Source of the DNA: DIGJ01 sp036658435
Lineage (GTDB): Bacteria; Bacillota; Clostridia; Lachnospirales; Lachnospiraceae
Reading direction: 5' to 3'
NCBI GenBank assembly: GCA_036658435.1
Contig: JAVXEO010000009.1
Location: 1 to 48,388, forward strand
DNA: 48,388 nt
Positions within the stretch are counted from its first letter, which is position 1. Every line of letters begins with the position of its first letter. Positions 41,741 to 48,388 of the stretch are shown here, one piece after another. The notes under the pieces were generated by a model, which was not told where the DNA came from, did no database searches, and was given only the letters and a program-made list of their open reading frames with translations. The translations under genes were made by a program, and so were the position numbers.

Positions 41741-42130
41741 CTACTTTTGTCCTTCTAGCTTCACACCGGTGATTCGAATATTCACTTCCGATACAGGAAG
41801 CCCTGTCATATTCTCAATTGCCTGCTTCACTTTTTCCTGAACCACTCCGCTTGTTTTAGGAATGCTGTAACCATACTCCATATTCAGTGTTAAATCCACT
41901 GCCACTGCTTTGGAGTCAACCAAAACCTTAACTCCCTTGGAAAGATTCTTCATTCCAAGCTTTCCAACCAACTCATTTGTTACATTGCCTGCCATAGAAT
42001 TTACTCCATCTACTTCTGTAGCTGCAAGGCCCGCAATAATTGCAATTACTTCATCAGCAATCCTTACCTCTCCGATGTTACTGTCTTCTAACACTTTATA
42101 AGAATTTTTATTTTCAACTTCTTTGCTCAC
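41741..42130 (-). CDS. Asp23/Gls24 family envelope-stress protein (YqhY-like)
   Basis: A 129-residue protein of the Asp23 family. Conserved parts are GEVRIADEVIAIIAGLAATE, EVDGVNSMAG, KGVKVLVDSKAVAVDLTLN and the C-terminal VNIRITGVKLE. The position directly before nusB identifies it as the YqhY group, linked in bacilli to control of fatty acid synthesis and often next to accBC (absent here). The start codon is GTG 42130 with AGGAGG 7 bases upstream. It has its own promoter, so it probably begins the asp23-nusB-...-nadK transcript. Confidence 0.93.
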   Translation of the reverse strand: MSKEVENKNSYKVLEDSNIGEVRIADEVIAIIAGLAATEVDGVNSMAGNVTNELVGKLGMKNLSKGVKVLVDSKAVAVDLTLNMEYGYSIPKTSGVVQEKVKQAIENMTGLPVSEVNIRITGVKLEGQK

Positions 42131-42172
42131 TGTCTTTACCTCCTATGCTTTAGTATACCACATTCTATATTC

Positions 42173-42200
42173 ATTATATCAAAATTTGCCTGATTTGCAA
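42173..42200 (-). promoter_or_regulatory. sigma-A-like promoter of asp23/yqhY
   Basis: TTGCAA (42200-42195) and TATAAT (42178-42173) are 16 bases apart in the 70-base space after spoIIIAH. A second possible -10, TATACT, lies further down. This separates vegetative genes from the sporulation operon above, although no terminator is visible after spoIIIAH. Confidence 0.55.
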
Positions 42201-42884
42201 TTAATTTTTTGTAACCCCCACCGGAGAGATTACAATATTTTCCGGGGCAATTTCAGTTTTTCGTTTAACAATGTCCTCAATCTGGGCAATTTGAGGCTCC
42301 GTCAGCTCATTTGCATTTACAATTACATCCACTCCATCTTCAATAATACTTACCACAACTTCTTCAAAGCCCTTCGCTTCCAGTAAAATTTCTGTGGAAC
42401 TTTCTTTTTCTGCAATCTCCGTCAGTTGTATGACACTATTTAACGCCTCTTTTTTTTGTTCTTGGGATATGTTTTGATTATCTACAATTTCCATTAACAT
42501 TTCTTTGTTTTTTGCTCGGGTCTGTTCTCTGGTTAGTCTGGCTGATGAGAAGAAATCACTTCCAATGGTATTGCTCACCAGAACGGCTTCCCCTACCTGG
42601 GTTTCTATTCCGTCAGCAACTTCTGTTTCACCGGACGCAACGACTTCTCCTGTATCAGAAACATCAAGACTATCCTCTGAGGACTCTGCCTCCGCTATGT
42701 CTTCTTCCGATAAATCTAAAAGTTCCACTTCCTCATTTTCTTTTTGTGCATAGGCCGCCTCTTCTTCCGTGCTGCTTAACGTATTTAGTGCATCCTCTTT
42801 TGAAAAATTAAGATATCCGGCAACTGCAATCATAATTGCCAGTGCGGTAATAATAATCTGGTTCTTCTTAAATATATTTTTCAA
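42201..42884 (-). CDS. spoIIIAH: stage III sporulation protein AH
   Basis: SpoIIIAH is the mother-cell channel protein that pairs with forespore SpoIIQ. The 227-residue product has one N-terminal membrane helix (about 10-26), a long acidic, disordered-looking linker (about 30-110) and a C-terminal ring-forming (RBM/YscJ-like) domain (about 120-225; TEILLEAKGFEEVVVSIIED and the EDIVKRKTEIAPENIVISPV end). The acidic linker is long. The start is TTG 42884, overlapping the spoIIIAG stop by four bases, with AAGGAG 8 bases upstream. Confidence 0.92.
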   Translation of the reverse strand: MKNIFKKNQIIITALAIMIAVAGYLNFSKEDALNTLSSTEEEAAYAQKENEEVELLDLSEEDIAEAESSEDSLDVSDTGEVVASGETEVADGIETQVGEAVLVSNTIGSDFFSSARLTREQTRAKNKEMLMEIVDNQNISQEQKKEALNSVIQLTEIAEKESSTEILLEAKGFEEVVVSIIEDGVDVIVNANELTEPQIAQIEDIVKRKTEIAPENIVISPVGVTKN

Positions 42885-43483
42885 TGATGTACTCCTTCCA
42901 TTTTCATTACTTTAATTTTATGTATGGGTACGTCAAATAATACCTGTACCGCCTCTACAATTTCCCCAATTAATTTACTATTTCCTGCTCCTTCTGCAAG
43001 TACTACGATTCCTTGAATCTCCGGCAGAGTTTCCTTTATTACATAAGGCATAGATTCTCCGCTTGATTGAGAGACCAAAACGGCTTTATCCTCATGGGTA
43101 AGGCTGGAATTCACTCGGGTTACTCCTCTCCCATCACTTTCCGAACCATTTTCCTGGGTAAAGGGCTCCTCCTTTAGTGTAACTTTTTCACTGCTGCCTT
43201 TTAACGTTATCATAACCTTGACCTTTCCAATTTCCGCAGCCTGTTCTAACGTATCGGTCAATCTCTTTTCCATTCGATTGGTATACGTCTCCTCTATGGA
43301 ATTTACATCTCCACTGCTTTCTATTTTTTTTATTCCCGGTTTTTCAGAAAGTCCCTCTTCCAAAGTATTCTCTTTTTTTTGAAAGCTTGGAACGGAAAGA
43401 ATTAAAAGAAATACACCCGTTAGAAATAAAATAATTATTTTTCCCATTCCTATTTCCTTTAAATTTAATTTCTTTTTTTCCAA
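42881..43483 (-). CDS. spoIIIAG: stage III sporulation protein AG
   Basis: The 200-residue protein forms the large ring of the SpoIIIA-SpoIIQ feeding channel. It has one membrane helix near residues 14-31. Its extracytoplasmic ring-building domain is interrupted by a variable loop (about 95-135), as in known SpoIIIAG. The C-terminal GIVVLAEGAGNSKLIGEIVE and LFDVPIHKIKVMKM match the family. The start is TTG 43483 with GGGG 8 bases upstream. It lies 11 bases after spoIIIAF and overlaps spoIIIAH. Confidence 0.93.
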   Translation of the reverse strand: MEKKKLNLKEIGMGKIIILFLTGVFLLILSVPSFQKKENTLEEGLSEKPGIKKIESSGDVNSIEETYTNRMEKRLTDTLEQAAEIGKVKVMITLKGSSEKVTLKEEPFTQENGSESDGRGVTRVNSSLTHEDKAVLVSQSSGESMPYVIKETLPEIQGIVVLAEGAGNSKLIGEIVEAVQVLFDVPIHKIKVMKMEGVHH

Positions 43484-43494
43484 ATCAAATTCCC

Positions 43495-44049
43495 CTACCC
43501 TTCATAAACATAAATATTTTTTTCTTCTATTTCATAAATGTCCCCAATCTTTTTCTCAAACTCTATAAAATTTTCCGTTTCTTTCTCTTTTCCTATTGCA
43601 ATTTTTTTTATTTTTCCAGAATCCTTATCATAGCTTAGCCAAAGTTCTATTTTTTTTAGTCTTCCAAAATCATCTTCTTTTCCTGAAAGCATGATTTTAC
43701 TATTCCTTACATAAAGACCTTCTTCCCTGGCTAAATTTATAATTTGTTCTTTCATTTGTTCCTCTGCGTTTTTAAGGATGGCATCATTTACCTTTTCTTC
43801 TCCATCATAAAGTGCATTCTGGGCTTCTTTTATCTCAAAATTAATTTCCTGAAAGTTAAAATATGCTTCTAAAATTCCTTCTGTATGCAGGGCTTTGCTT
43901 AAGGGTTTTAAAACAATTAAAATCAGAACAATTCCCATAAAAAACTCTACATATTTTCCATAATTACTATCCCCCAATAAGTTTTTTATTATGGTTATAA
44001 AAATAAGATACATTGCAAGATTTCTAACAGTATCCAGTAAAAGTGTCAT
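43495..44049 (-). CDS. spoIIIAF: stage III sporulation protein AF
   Basis: The 184-residue protein has two close membrane helices (about residues 5-25 and 33-50) and a soluble C-terminal domain (about 70-184). The start MTLLLDTVRNLAMYLIFITI and the GKYVEFFMGIVLILIVLKPL stretch are typical. The ATG at 44049 overlaps the spoIIIAE stop (ATGA, 44046-44049) and has GGGAGG upstream. The frame is open for 39 further codons inside spoIIIAE, which I reject as a shadow. Confidence 0.92.
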   Translation of the reverse strand: MTLLLDTVRNLAMYLIFITIIKNLLGDSNYGKYVEFFMGIVLILIVLKPLSKALHTEGILEAYFNFQEINFEIKEAQNALYDGEEKVNDAILKNAEEQMKEQIINLAREEGLYVRNSKIMLSGKEDDFGRLKKIELWLSYDKDSGKIKKIAIGKEKETENFIEFEKKIGDIYEIEEKNIYVYEG

Positions 44050-45182
44050 CCCAGCCTCCCATTTGTTGTTGCCATGACTACAAGAATGGTCAGTAAAAAC
44101 AAAACACCGGCAGCAAACGTTGCGTATAATAAAAGACCCGCTGCCTTTGCTGTTCCATTCAGGCATTCTACAATTCTTTTATCTGAAATCGGCTGAATCA
44201 GTGCGGATGCCCCCTTATAGAGCAGTGAATAAAAACCAATTCGAAGGGAAGGTACTGCCAGCAAAAGAATTAAAACACAAATTCCGGCAGCTCCCATTGC
44301 ATTTTTCAGAACAATTCCGGCACCAAATATAGTTTCTGCCGCGGAGCCCAGTATGTTTCCCACTCCCGGTAAAACATTTACCAGTTTCATTGTCATCCTA
44401 TTTTTAAAAGTATCCGCAATGGGTGCAATCAGTCCCTGAATAATGTTGTATCCCGTAATTAGTCCCAAAAGACTTTTTAATGTCCAGCGAATGATCGTAT
44501 CCAATAATTCAATGGCTTTGGAAAGTAAATCTTCTTGGGATAAATTATTGATTAGGCTGAGTACAAAAAAAATACGAATCAAAGGAAAGATACCTTTCAT
44601 AATCAACACTTCCACCACTTGTATTAAAATCAGTGTTACCTGATAGAAAAATCCGGAGCTTCCCACCCCTGCGGAAAATGTAATTGCCATATAATAGGCC
44701 GGAATCAAGGCTCTCATAAATTCTATAATATTCTCTAATGTATGGGCTGCAATTTCTGTAATTTTATAAAAAGAAGCACAGGATATGGAAAACATCATAA
44801 GATACGTCACATAAAATCCCATTTCTGACACCTGACGGTTTCGAAAAACTCTTGCAAAGTTTGTAAATACGGCTGCAAGAATCCCAATTCCAACAAATTG
44901 AATCAGCCTGTTTTTATCGGTCTCCATTTGTGCTTTTATTACATTCATCATTTTATTTAGCAGATCCTGTATTGAAAATTTAGATTCTGACTGCAGGCTT
45001 TGATAGATGTATTCTCGAAAAGAGAAGCTATCTTGTCCTAAAAGCTCATCCATTGTCCTTTGTACTTCTTCTATATGCAGTTCTTCTTCATAGGGAATTT
45101 GAATATCCTGTGCCTGTGCCGTCCGTCCCAGAACAAAGCTTCCAAGTAAAACAAATGCAAATAGATAAATCCATCCCCTCAT
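44046..45182 (-). CDS. spoIIIAE: stage III sporulation protein AE
   Basis: The large polytopic membrane component of the SpoIIIA complex, 378 residues. A signal-like N-terminus (ending near AQA, residue 24) and a soluble segment of about 70 residues come first. About seven or eight membrane helices follow from residue 95 to 375. The central LVNVLPGVGNILGSAAETIF stretch is characteristic. GAGGG lies 7 bases before the ATG. It is 18 bases after spoIIIAD and overlaps spoIIIAF by four bases. Confidence 0.95.
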   Translation of the reverse strand: MRGWIYLFAFVLLGSFVLGRTAQAQDIQIPYEEELHIEEVQRTMDELLGQDSFSFREYIYQSLQSESKFSIQDLLNKMMNVIKAQMETDKNRLIQFVGIGILAAVFTNFARVFRNRQVSEMGFYVTYLMMFSISCASFYKITEIAAHTLENIIEFMRALIPAYYMAITFSAGVGSSGFFYQVTLILIQVVEVLIMKGIFPLIRIFFVLSLINNLSQEDLLSKAIELLDTIIRWTLKSLLGLITGYNIIQGLIAPIADTFKNRMTMKLVNVLPGVGNILGSAAETIFGAGIVLKNAMGAAGICVLILLLAVPSLRIGFYSLLYKGASALIQPISDKRIVECLNGTAKAAGLLLYATFAAGVLFLLTILVVMATTNGRLG

Positions 45183-45200
45183 TATAAAGCCCTCTCCTCC

Positions 45201-45578
45201 TTATAGAAAATTATGAATGGATTCCAGTAAAGATACCAGTACCGGCATACTAATACTTAATATTGTAAGCTTTCCCACAAATTCAATTTGTCCGGCAATT
45301 GCCACATATCCTGCATCTTTACAAAGGTCTGCAGAAAATTCCGCTATGTACGTAACGCCCACTATTTTTAGTAATAATAAAATATAGGACTCTCCAATAT
45401 TCATATACCCTTGAAGTTTATTTAATGCTCCCAATATGGTTTCCAGTTTTCGAATGCCATATAAGAAAAGAATAAGACAGCCGGCAAATCCTATGTAGGT
45501 AGCATATTCTGCTTTTCCACTTTTAAACTGTACCGCTATTAATACCGTAATCAGTCCTAGAATTGCTACTTTTATCAT
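45201..45578 (-). CDS. spoIIIAD: stage III sporulation protein AD
   Basis: A 125-residue membrane protein with three or four hydrophobic helices. The family pattern is seen in MIKVAILGLITVLIAVQFKS, LLLLKIVGVTYIAEFSADLC and KDAGYVAIAGQIEFVGKLTI. It belongs to the membrane part of the forespore feeding channel. AAAGGAG lies 13 bases before the ATG, somewhat far. It lies 18 bases after spoIIIAC. Confidence 0.95.
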   Translation of the reverse strand: MIKVAILGLITVLIAVQFKSGKAEYATYIGFAGCLILFLYGIRKLETILGALNKLQGYMNIGESYILLLLKIVGVTYIAEFSADLCKDAGYVAIAGQIEFVGKLTILSISMPVLVSLLESIHNFL

Positions 45579-45596
45579 GATTACAACCGGCTCCTT

Positions 45597-45791
45597 TCAA
45601 AGTGCAAATAAGCTTTTTATAGTGATAAACAATTCTGAAATATAAGGTATGATCCATAATAAAACCAGTACCAGACCGGCAAGGCTAGTTAAAAATGCCT
45701 GTTCTTCTCTTCCGGAATGTTTTAATACCTGGCTTAGTACCGACACCAGAATTCCAACTGCGGCAATTTTAAAAATCAAATTAATGCTCAT
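45597..45791 (-). CDS. spoIIIAC: stage III sporulation protein AC
   Basis: A 64-residue protein of two hydrophobic helices joined by LKHSGREEQAFLTSLAG, which is near-invariant in SpoIIIAC. ATG 45791 gives the usual length and has GGGAG 5 bases upstream; an ATG four codons earlier overlaps that site and is rejected. It lies 19 bases after spoIIIAB. Confidence 0.95.
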   Translation of the reverse strand: MSINLIFKIAAVGILVSVLSQVLKHSGREEQAFLTSLAGLVLVLLWIIPYISELFITIKSLFAL

Positions 45792-45810
45792 ATGTTCTCC
45801 CATCTTTATT

Positions 45811-46148
45811 TCAAAGCATCACAATTGTCACAAAAATTCCACTTAAAACTCCCAACAACTGGTATAGCCGTATTTTTTCATTTTGAGAATTCATTTCTAN
45901 NNNNNNNNNNNNNNNNNNNNNNNNNNNNNNNNNNNNNNNNNNNNNNNNNNNNNNNNNNNNNNNNNNNNNNNNNNNNNNNNNNNNNNNNNNNNNNNNNNNC
46001 CATATTGAATTTCTCCTCTTAAAAGATAGCCTGCTTTTTTTAACTGTCGAAGCTGCTTTAATCGGTTCTTCTTTTCCATTCCCAGCAAATAACCTAAAAA
46101 TGAGGTAGAAAAGATAATAAAAACACTCCCCAAAATCTTTAAAACCAT
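45811..46148 (-). CDS. spoIIIAB: stage III sporulation protein AB, interrupted by a scaffold gap
   Basis: The N-terminal 49 residues (MVLKILGSVFIIFSTSFLGY ... LLRGEIQY) lie at 46148-46000 and the last 28 or so (MNSQNEKIRLYQLLGVLSGI and on) at 45899-45811. Both ends match SpoIIIAB, with a membrane helix at each terminus. The middle is lost in a 100-N gap, and the two parts are out of frame with each other across it. SpoIIIAB is about 170 residues, so some 93 residues (about 280 bases) are missing, more than the 100 N shown. The gene is probably intact in the organism. The start overlaps the spoIIIAA stop by 10 bases. Confidence 0.85.
45900..45999. other. scaffold gap (100 N) inside spoIIIAB
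   Basis: A run of exactly 100 N, a placeholder length, in the middle of spoIIIAB. From the usual protein length, the true gap should be about 280 bases. Confidence 0.95.
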
Positions 46149-47050
46149 ATATTTTCACCGCTTTCATTATAAATTCCGGATACATGTCCCATTCCTTCTG
46201 TCCTGTCCAGAATTATAATTCTTTCAAATACCCCAGCAAGTGGTTTTTTTTTAATTTCTTCTATGGAATCTCCATGTATGGTTGCAAGTATTCTGCAGCC
46301 GCAGTGAATCACCTGTTGAATGGCATTATAGTCTTCTTCGCTTCCAATTTCATCCACTGCCACAATTTCCGGTGACATGGAGCGTATCAGCAGCATCATT
46401 CCCTGGGTTTTGGGACAGCAGTCTAAAATATCCGTTCGAATTCCCAAATCGTTTTGTGGAACTCCCATATAGCAAGCCCCAATTTCAGATCGTTCATCTA
46501 CCACGCCAATATTATAGGTTCCGGAAAGTATACGGATGGTATCACGCAATAAGGTTGTCTTTCCGCATCTTGGAGGCGAGGCAATTAATGTATGGTAAAT
46601 ATCTTGTCCTTTTTTTATATAAGGGAGAATCTCCTTGGCACATCCTTTTACCTCATGGGCAAATCGAATATTAACAAAAGATATGTGCTTTATTGTTTTA
46701 ATAGAACCTTTTTCCATAACCACCTTTCCGGCAATGCCCACACGATGTCCGCCCTGAATGGTAATAAATCCCTGTTTTACTTCCTCTTCATATGCATAAA
46801 GTGAATAATTACTAATATATTCCATGGTTTCACGAATTTCTTTTCCCGATACTAAAAATGCTTCTTCCTCTTTCTTTGTCAGGCAGCTGTTTTCTCCTAA
46901 AAAAAATTCTTGATTATCGTATTGTAATATTAGGGGGCTGTTCATTCGAAGGCGAACTTCCTGAAGATGATTAAAATCCATCTTCAGTCCCCAAAATAGT
47001 TTTCGAAGCCGAATTGAAAATATTCTTAATATTTCTTCTTTCTTTTCCAT
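46139..47050 (-). CDS. spoIIIAA: stage III sporulation protein AA (ATPase)
   Basis: The only soluble ATPase of the SpoIIIA complex, related to secretion and pilus motor ATPases; 303 residues. The Walker A region is ASPPRCGKTTLLRD (158-170), with SPPR in place of the more common GPPG. Walker B is EIVAVDEIGSEED. GGHRVGIAGKVV and LATIHGDSIEEI are also typical. A weak AGGG lies 8 bases before the ATG. It is the first gene of the spoIIIA operon and overlaps spoIIIAB by 10 bases. Confidence 0.96.
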   Translation of the reverse strand: MEKKEEILRIFSIRLRKLFWGLKMDFNHLQEVRLRMNSPLILQYDNQEFFLGENSCLTKKEEEAFLVSGKEIRETMEYISNYSLYAYEEEVKQGFITIQGGHRVGIAGKVVMEKGSIKTIKHISFVNIRFAHEVKGCAKEILPYIKKGQDIYHTLIASPPRCGKTTLLRDTIRILSGTYNIGVVDERSEIGACYMGVPQNDLGIRTDILDCCPKTQGMMLLIRSMSPEIVAVDEIGSEEDYNAIQQVIHCGCRILATIHGDSIEEIKKKPLAGVFERIIILDRTEGMGHVSGIYNESGENIWF

Positions 47051-47085
47051 TTTTTCAACCCTATCCTTTCCCCTGACCTGTTTTA

Positions 47086-47113
47086 TATATATGCTTGTAT
47101 TTTTTTGATATGC
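47086..47113 (-). promoter_or_regulatory. possible sigma-E promoter of the spoIIIA operon
   Basis: On the minus strand GCATATC (47113-47107) is followed 13 bases later by CATATATA (47093-47086), about 35 bases before the spoIIIAA ATG. This resembles the sigma-E pattern (KMATATT and CATACANT), which drives spoIIIA in bacilli. The region is AT-rich, so chance matches are likely. Nothing else was seen in 47114-47200. Confidence 0.35.
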
Positions 47114-47210
47114 TGAAATATTATTCTTTGCTTATAATCAATTATCATGTCATTCTTTACTATGAAGCTTCTGGGATAAATATTGAACTAAACAACGATA
47201 ATTAAAAAGA

Positions 47211-47244
47211 GGGCAACCAAGCTGATAAAACGGCGAGGTTGCCC
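47211..47244 (-). terminator. terminator of the BlaR1-like gene
   Basis: GGGCAACC (47211-47218) pairs with GGTTGCCC (47237-47244) around an 18-base loop. The minus-strand continuation CTCTTTTTAATT is a T-tract. It lies about 100 bases past the stop at 47348. The bases between (47245-47347) hold nothing I recognise. Confidence 0.7.
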
Positions 47245-47347
47245 TTGATTTCGAGATTAGCGGATTTTTGCAATTTATTTTATTCATCACTATCCCATCT
47301 TATTTGTCTGCCCACATTGAACGGTAGGCTTGTTGTACCGATTTCAA

Positions 47348-48388
47348 TTACTTTAAAATCACAGCTTTAAACCCTTCGAGTGTTTCGGTTTTTGAAAAAT
47401 AATCATTACCCAAAATTGTTTTGGCTTGGTCGGAGGTATATTGAAAACTATATGGCTCGAGTACATCATCGTCAAGTGAAAAGGTGATGTATTCTGCATT
47501 GCCAATTAAAGAAAACATTATGAGGGCATTATTCATAAATTCTTGTTGATGTAATTCCCCTGCATAGTAATTGCGAGTTTCTGTATCTGTTTTAAAATTT
47601 ACAGTAATAGCATAGGGGCGCTCTTTGGTATGTAACTCAAAGTCTTTGTAAGAAATATTATTGGGAAAACTTAAATTTGATATGATATTTCCCACTGCTG
47701 AGTTATTCCCCACATATTCTGTGCGATTTTCCCAGAGCTTTTCCGCTGAAACACCATTTGTTTCCTCAGTGGTTGGTGCAGGGTATTGTGTATTTGGAAT
47801 ACCTTTTTCAAAGCTATTCTCATAGATGTCAAGAAAACCGCTTACAAAGCGTGCTCTATCCTGTTCTTCCTTTGTCCCACTCGTTAATTGCCAGCCATAA
47901 ACCTTGTACATTTCATAGTTTTTATGTGAAAATAGTTTTAAGTCATTTTCGGATTTTATGAGTTCGATAGCATCGGCGTAAAGTGTTTCAAAAGTTGCAA
48001 ATGCTTTGTGAGGATCTTTAAAAACAGCTATACCGTATTTATCTGCACCAATGGCAAAATCTTCGCTGACAGCAGTATATTTTTCTGTATCGACAGTTCC
48101 AAGAATACCATCTGCCCCCACAATATATTCCTGCACATACGGATTTTGGATAGTTGTCCCAGCCGGATTGCTTACAAGGCAAAACACAGCCACAACAACT
48201 GCAATGGTGGTTATTACAATCACCCAAAAGGCAGGCTTTTTGTAATTCAGCACATTTTGGATCCTGCTTTTTGTGTCCCCCTCGCCAAAGGCAAGGGGCG
48301 TGCCGCCCACAATTCTTCTGCCGGTTGCAAGGCTTAAAAGCGAGGAGGAATAGTCTTTTTTCACGTCGCTGCCCAGCTTTTTGATGAC
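47348..48388 (-). CDS. C-terminal part of a BlaR1/MecR1-type M56 family membrane protein, 5' end cut by window edge
   Basis: The frame is open to the window edge (347 codons), so the N-terminal part is missing. The visible start (VIKKLGSD ... DYSSSLLSLATG, then LAFGEGDTKSRIQNVLNYKK) is the segment that follows the metalloprotease domain in BlaR1/M56-like sensors. A membrane helix (about residues 55-73 of this fragment; AFWVIVITTIAVVVAVFCLV) leads to an extracytoplasmic domain of about 270 residues, perhaps a DUF4825-like sensor rather than a penicillin-binding domain. The zinc-site HEXXH would lie outside the window, and BlaI/MecI-type partners may too. The first 150 bases are visibly richer in GC than neighbouring genes, which hints at transfer. 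Confidence 0.75.
   Translation of the reverse strand, partial: VIKKLGSDVKKDYSSSLLSLATGRRIVGGTPLAFGEGDTKSRIQNVLNYKKPAFWVIVITTIAVVVAVFCLVSNPAGTTIQNPYVQEYIVGADGILGTVDTEKYTAVSEDFAIGADKYGIAVFKDPHKAFATFETLYADAIELIKSENDLKLFSHKNYEMYKVYGWQLTSGTKEEQDRARFVSGFLDIYENSFEKGIPNTQYPAPTTEETNGVSAEKLWENRTEYVGNNSAVGNIISNLSFPNNISYKDFELHTKERPYAITVNFKTDTETRNYYAGELHQQEFMNNALIMFSLIGNAEYITFSLDDDVLEPYSFQYTSDQAKTILGNDYFSKTETLEGFKAVILK

Noticed and set aside
43500..44166. Longer 223-codon version of spoIIIAF
   Set aside because: The first 39 codons lie inside spoIIIAE in another frame. The overlapping ATGA start with GGGAGG and the family-typical N-terminus fix the start at 44049.

Overview
The window reads as chromosomal DNA of an anaerobic, low-GC, endospore-forming Firmicute of the clostridial class. 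A Lachnospiraceae member is the best guess, inferred from gene order and protein style, since no rRNA marker is present. Nearly all genes lie on the minus strand and are read from high to low coordinates. Two 100-N scaffold gaps (39720-39819 and 45900-45999) show it is a draft assembly. No rRNA, tRNA, CRISPR array, transposase or phage gene was seen.

From right to left, 48388-47348 is the 3' part of a BlaR1/M56-type sensor gene. The complete spoIIIA operon (AA to AH, AB broken by a gap) spans 47050-42201. A housekeeping run asp23/yqhY, nusB, xseA, xseB, ispA, dxs, tlyA and nadK fills 42130-35203. Then comes an accessory block (35112-27517): yebC, a plus-strand XRE regulator, a 72-residue Spo0A-C-domain-like protein, a CFI-box-like protein, and two secreted Ig-like repeat proteins of 429 and 1266 residues. 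The conserved order resumes with recN, spoIVB and spo0A (27468-23426), followed by glgA. The block sits where clostridia and bacilli usually carry argR/ahrC, which is absent here.

A five-gene peptide ABC transporter operon (oppA-B-C-D-F, 21558-15357) follows, then an EAL-HDOD protein. A glycolytic cluster runs gap, pgk, tpiA, a TRIC/UPF0126 membrane gene and gpmI (13917-8402). It leads into secG, rnr, smpB and the tmRNA gene ssrA. A plus-strand XRE regulator and a minus-strand chemoreceptor are inserted between smpB and ssrA. No eno or cggR is present. At the far left are a FUSC-type membrane protein and a partial single-pass membrane protein.

Functionally the window combines sporulation control (Spo0A, SpoIVB, the SpoIIIA channel), trans-translation and RNA turnover (ssrA, SmpB, RNase R), triose glycolysis, isoprenoid precursor synthesis and peptide uptake. 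The least explained part is the accessory block. It holds an orphan Spo0A-C-like protein under a consensus sigma-A promoter, facing an XRE regulator whose paralogue lies 29 kb away behind an identical 15-base leader, next to large unanchored surface proteins that appear to run into recN without a terminator.
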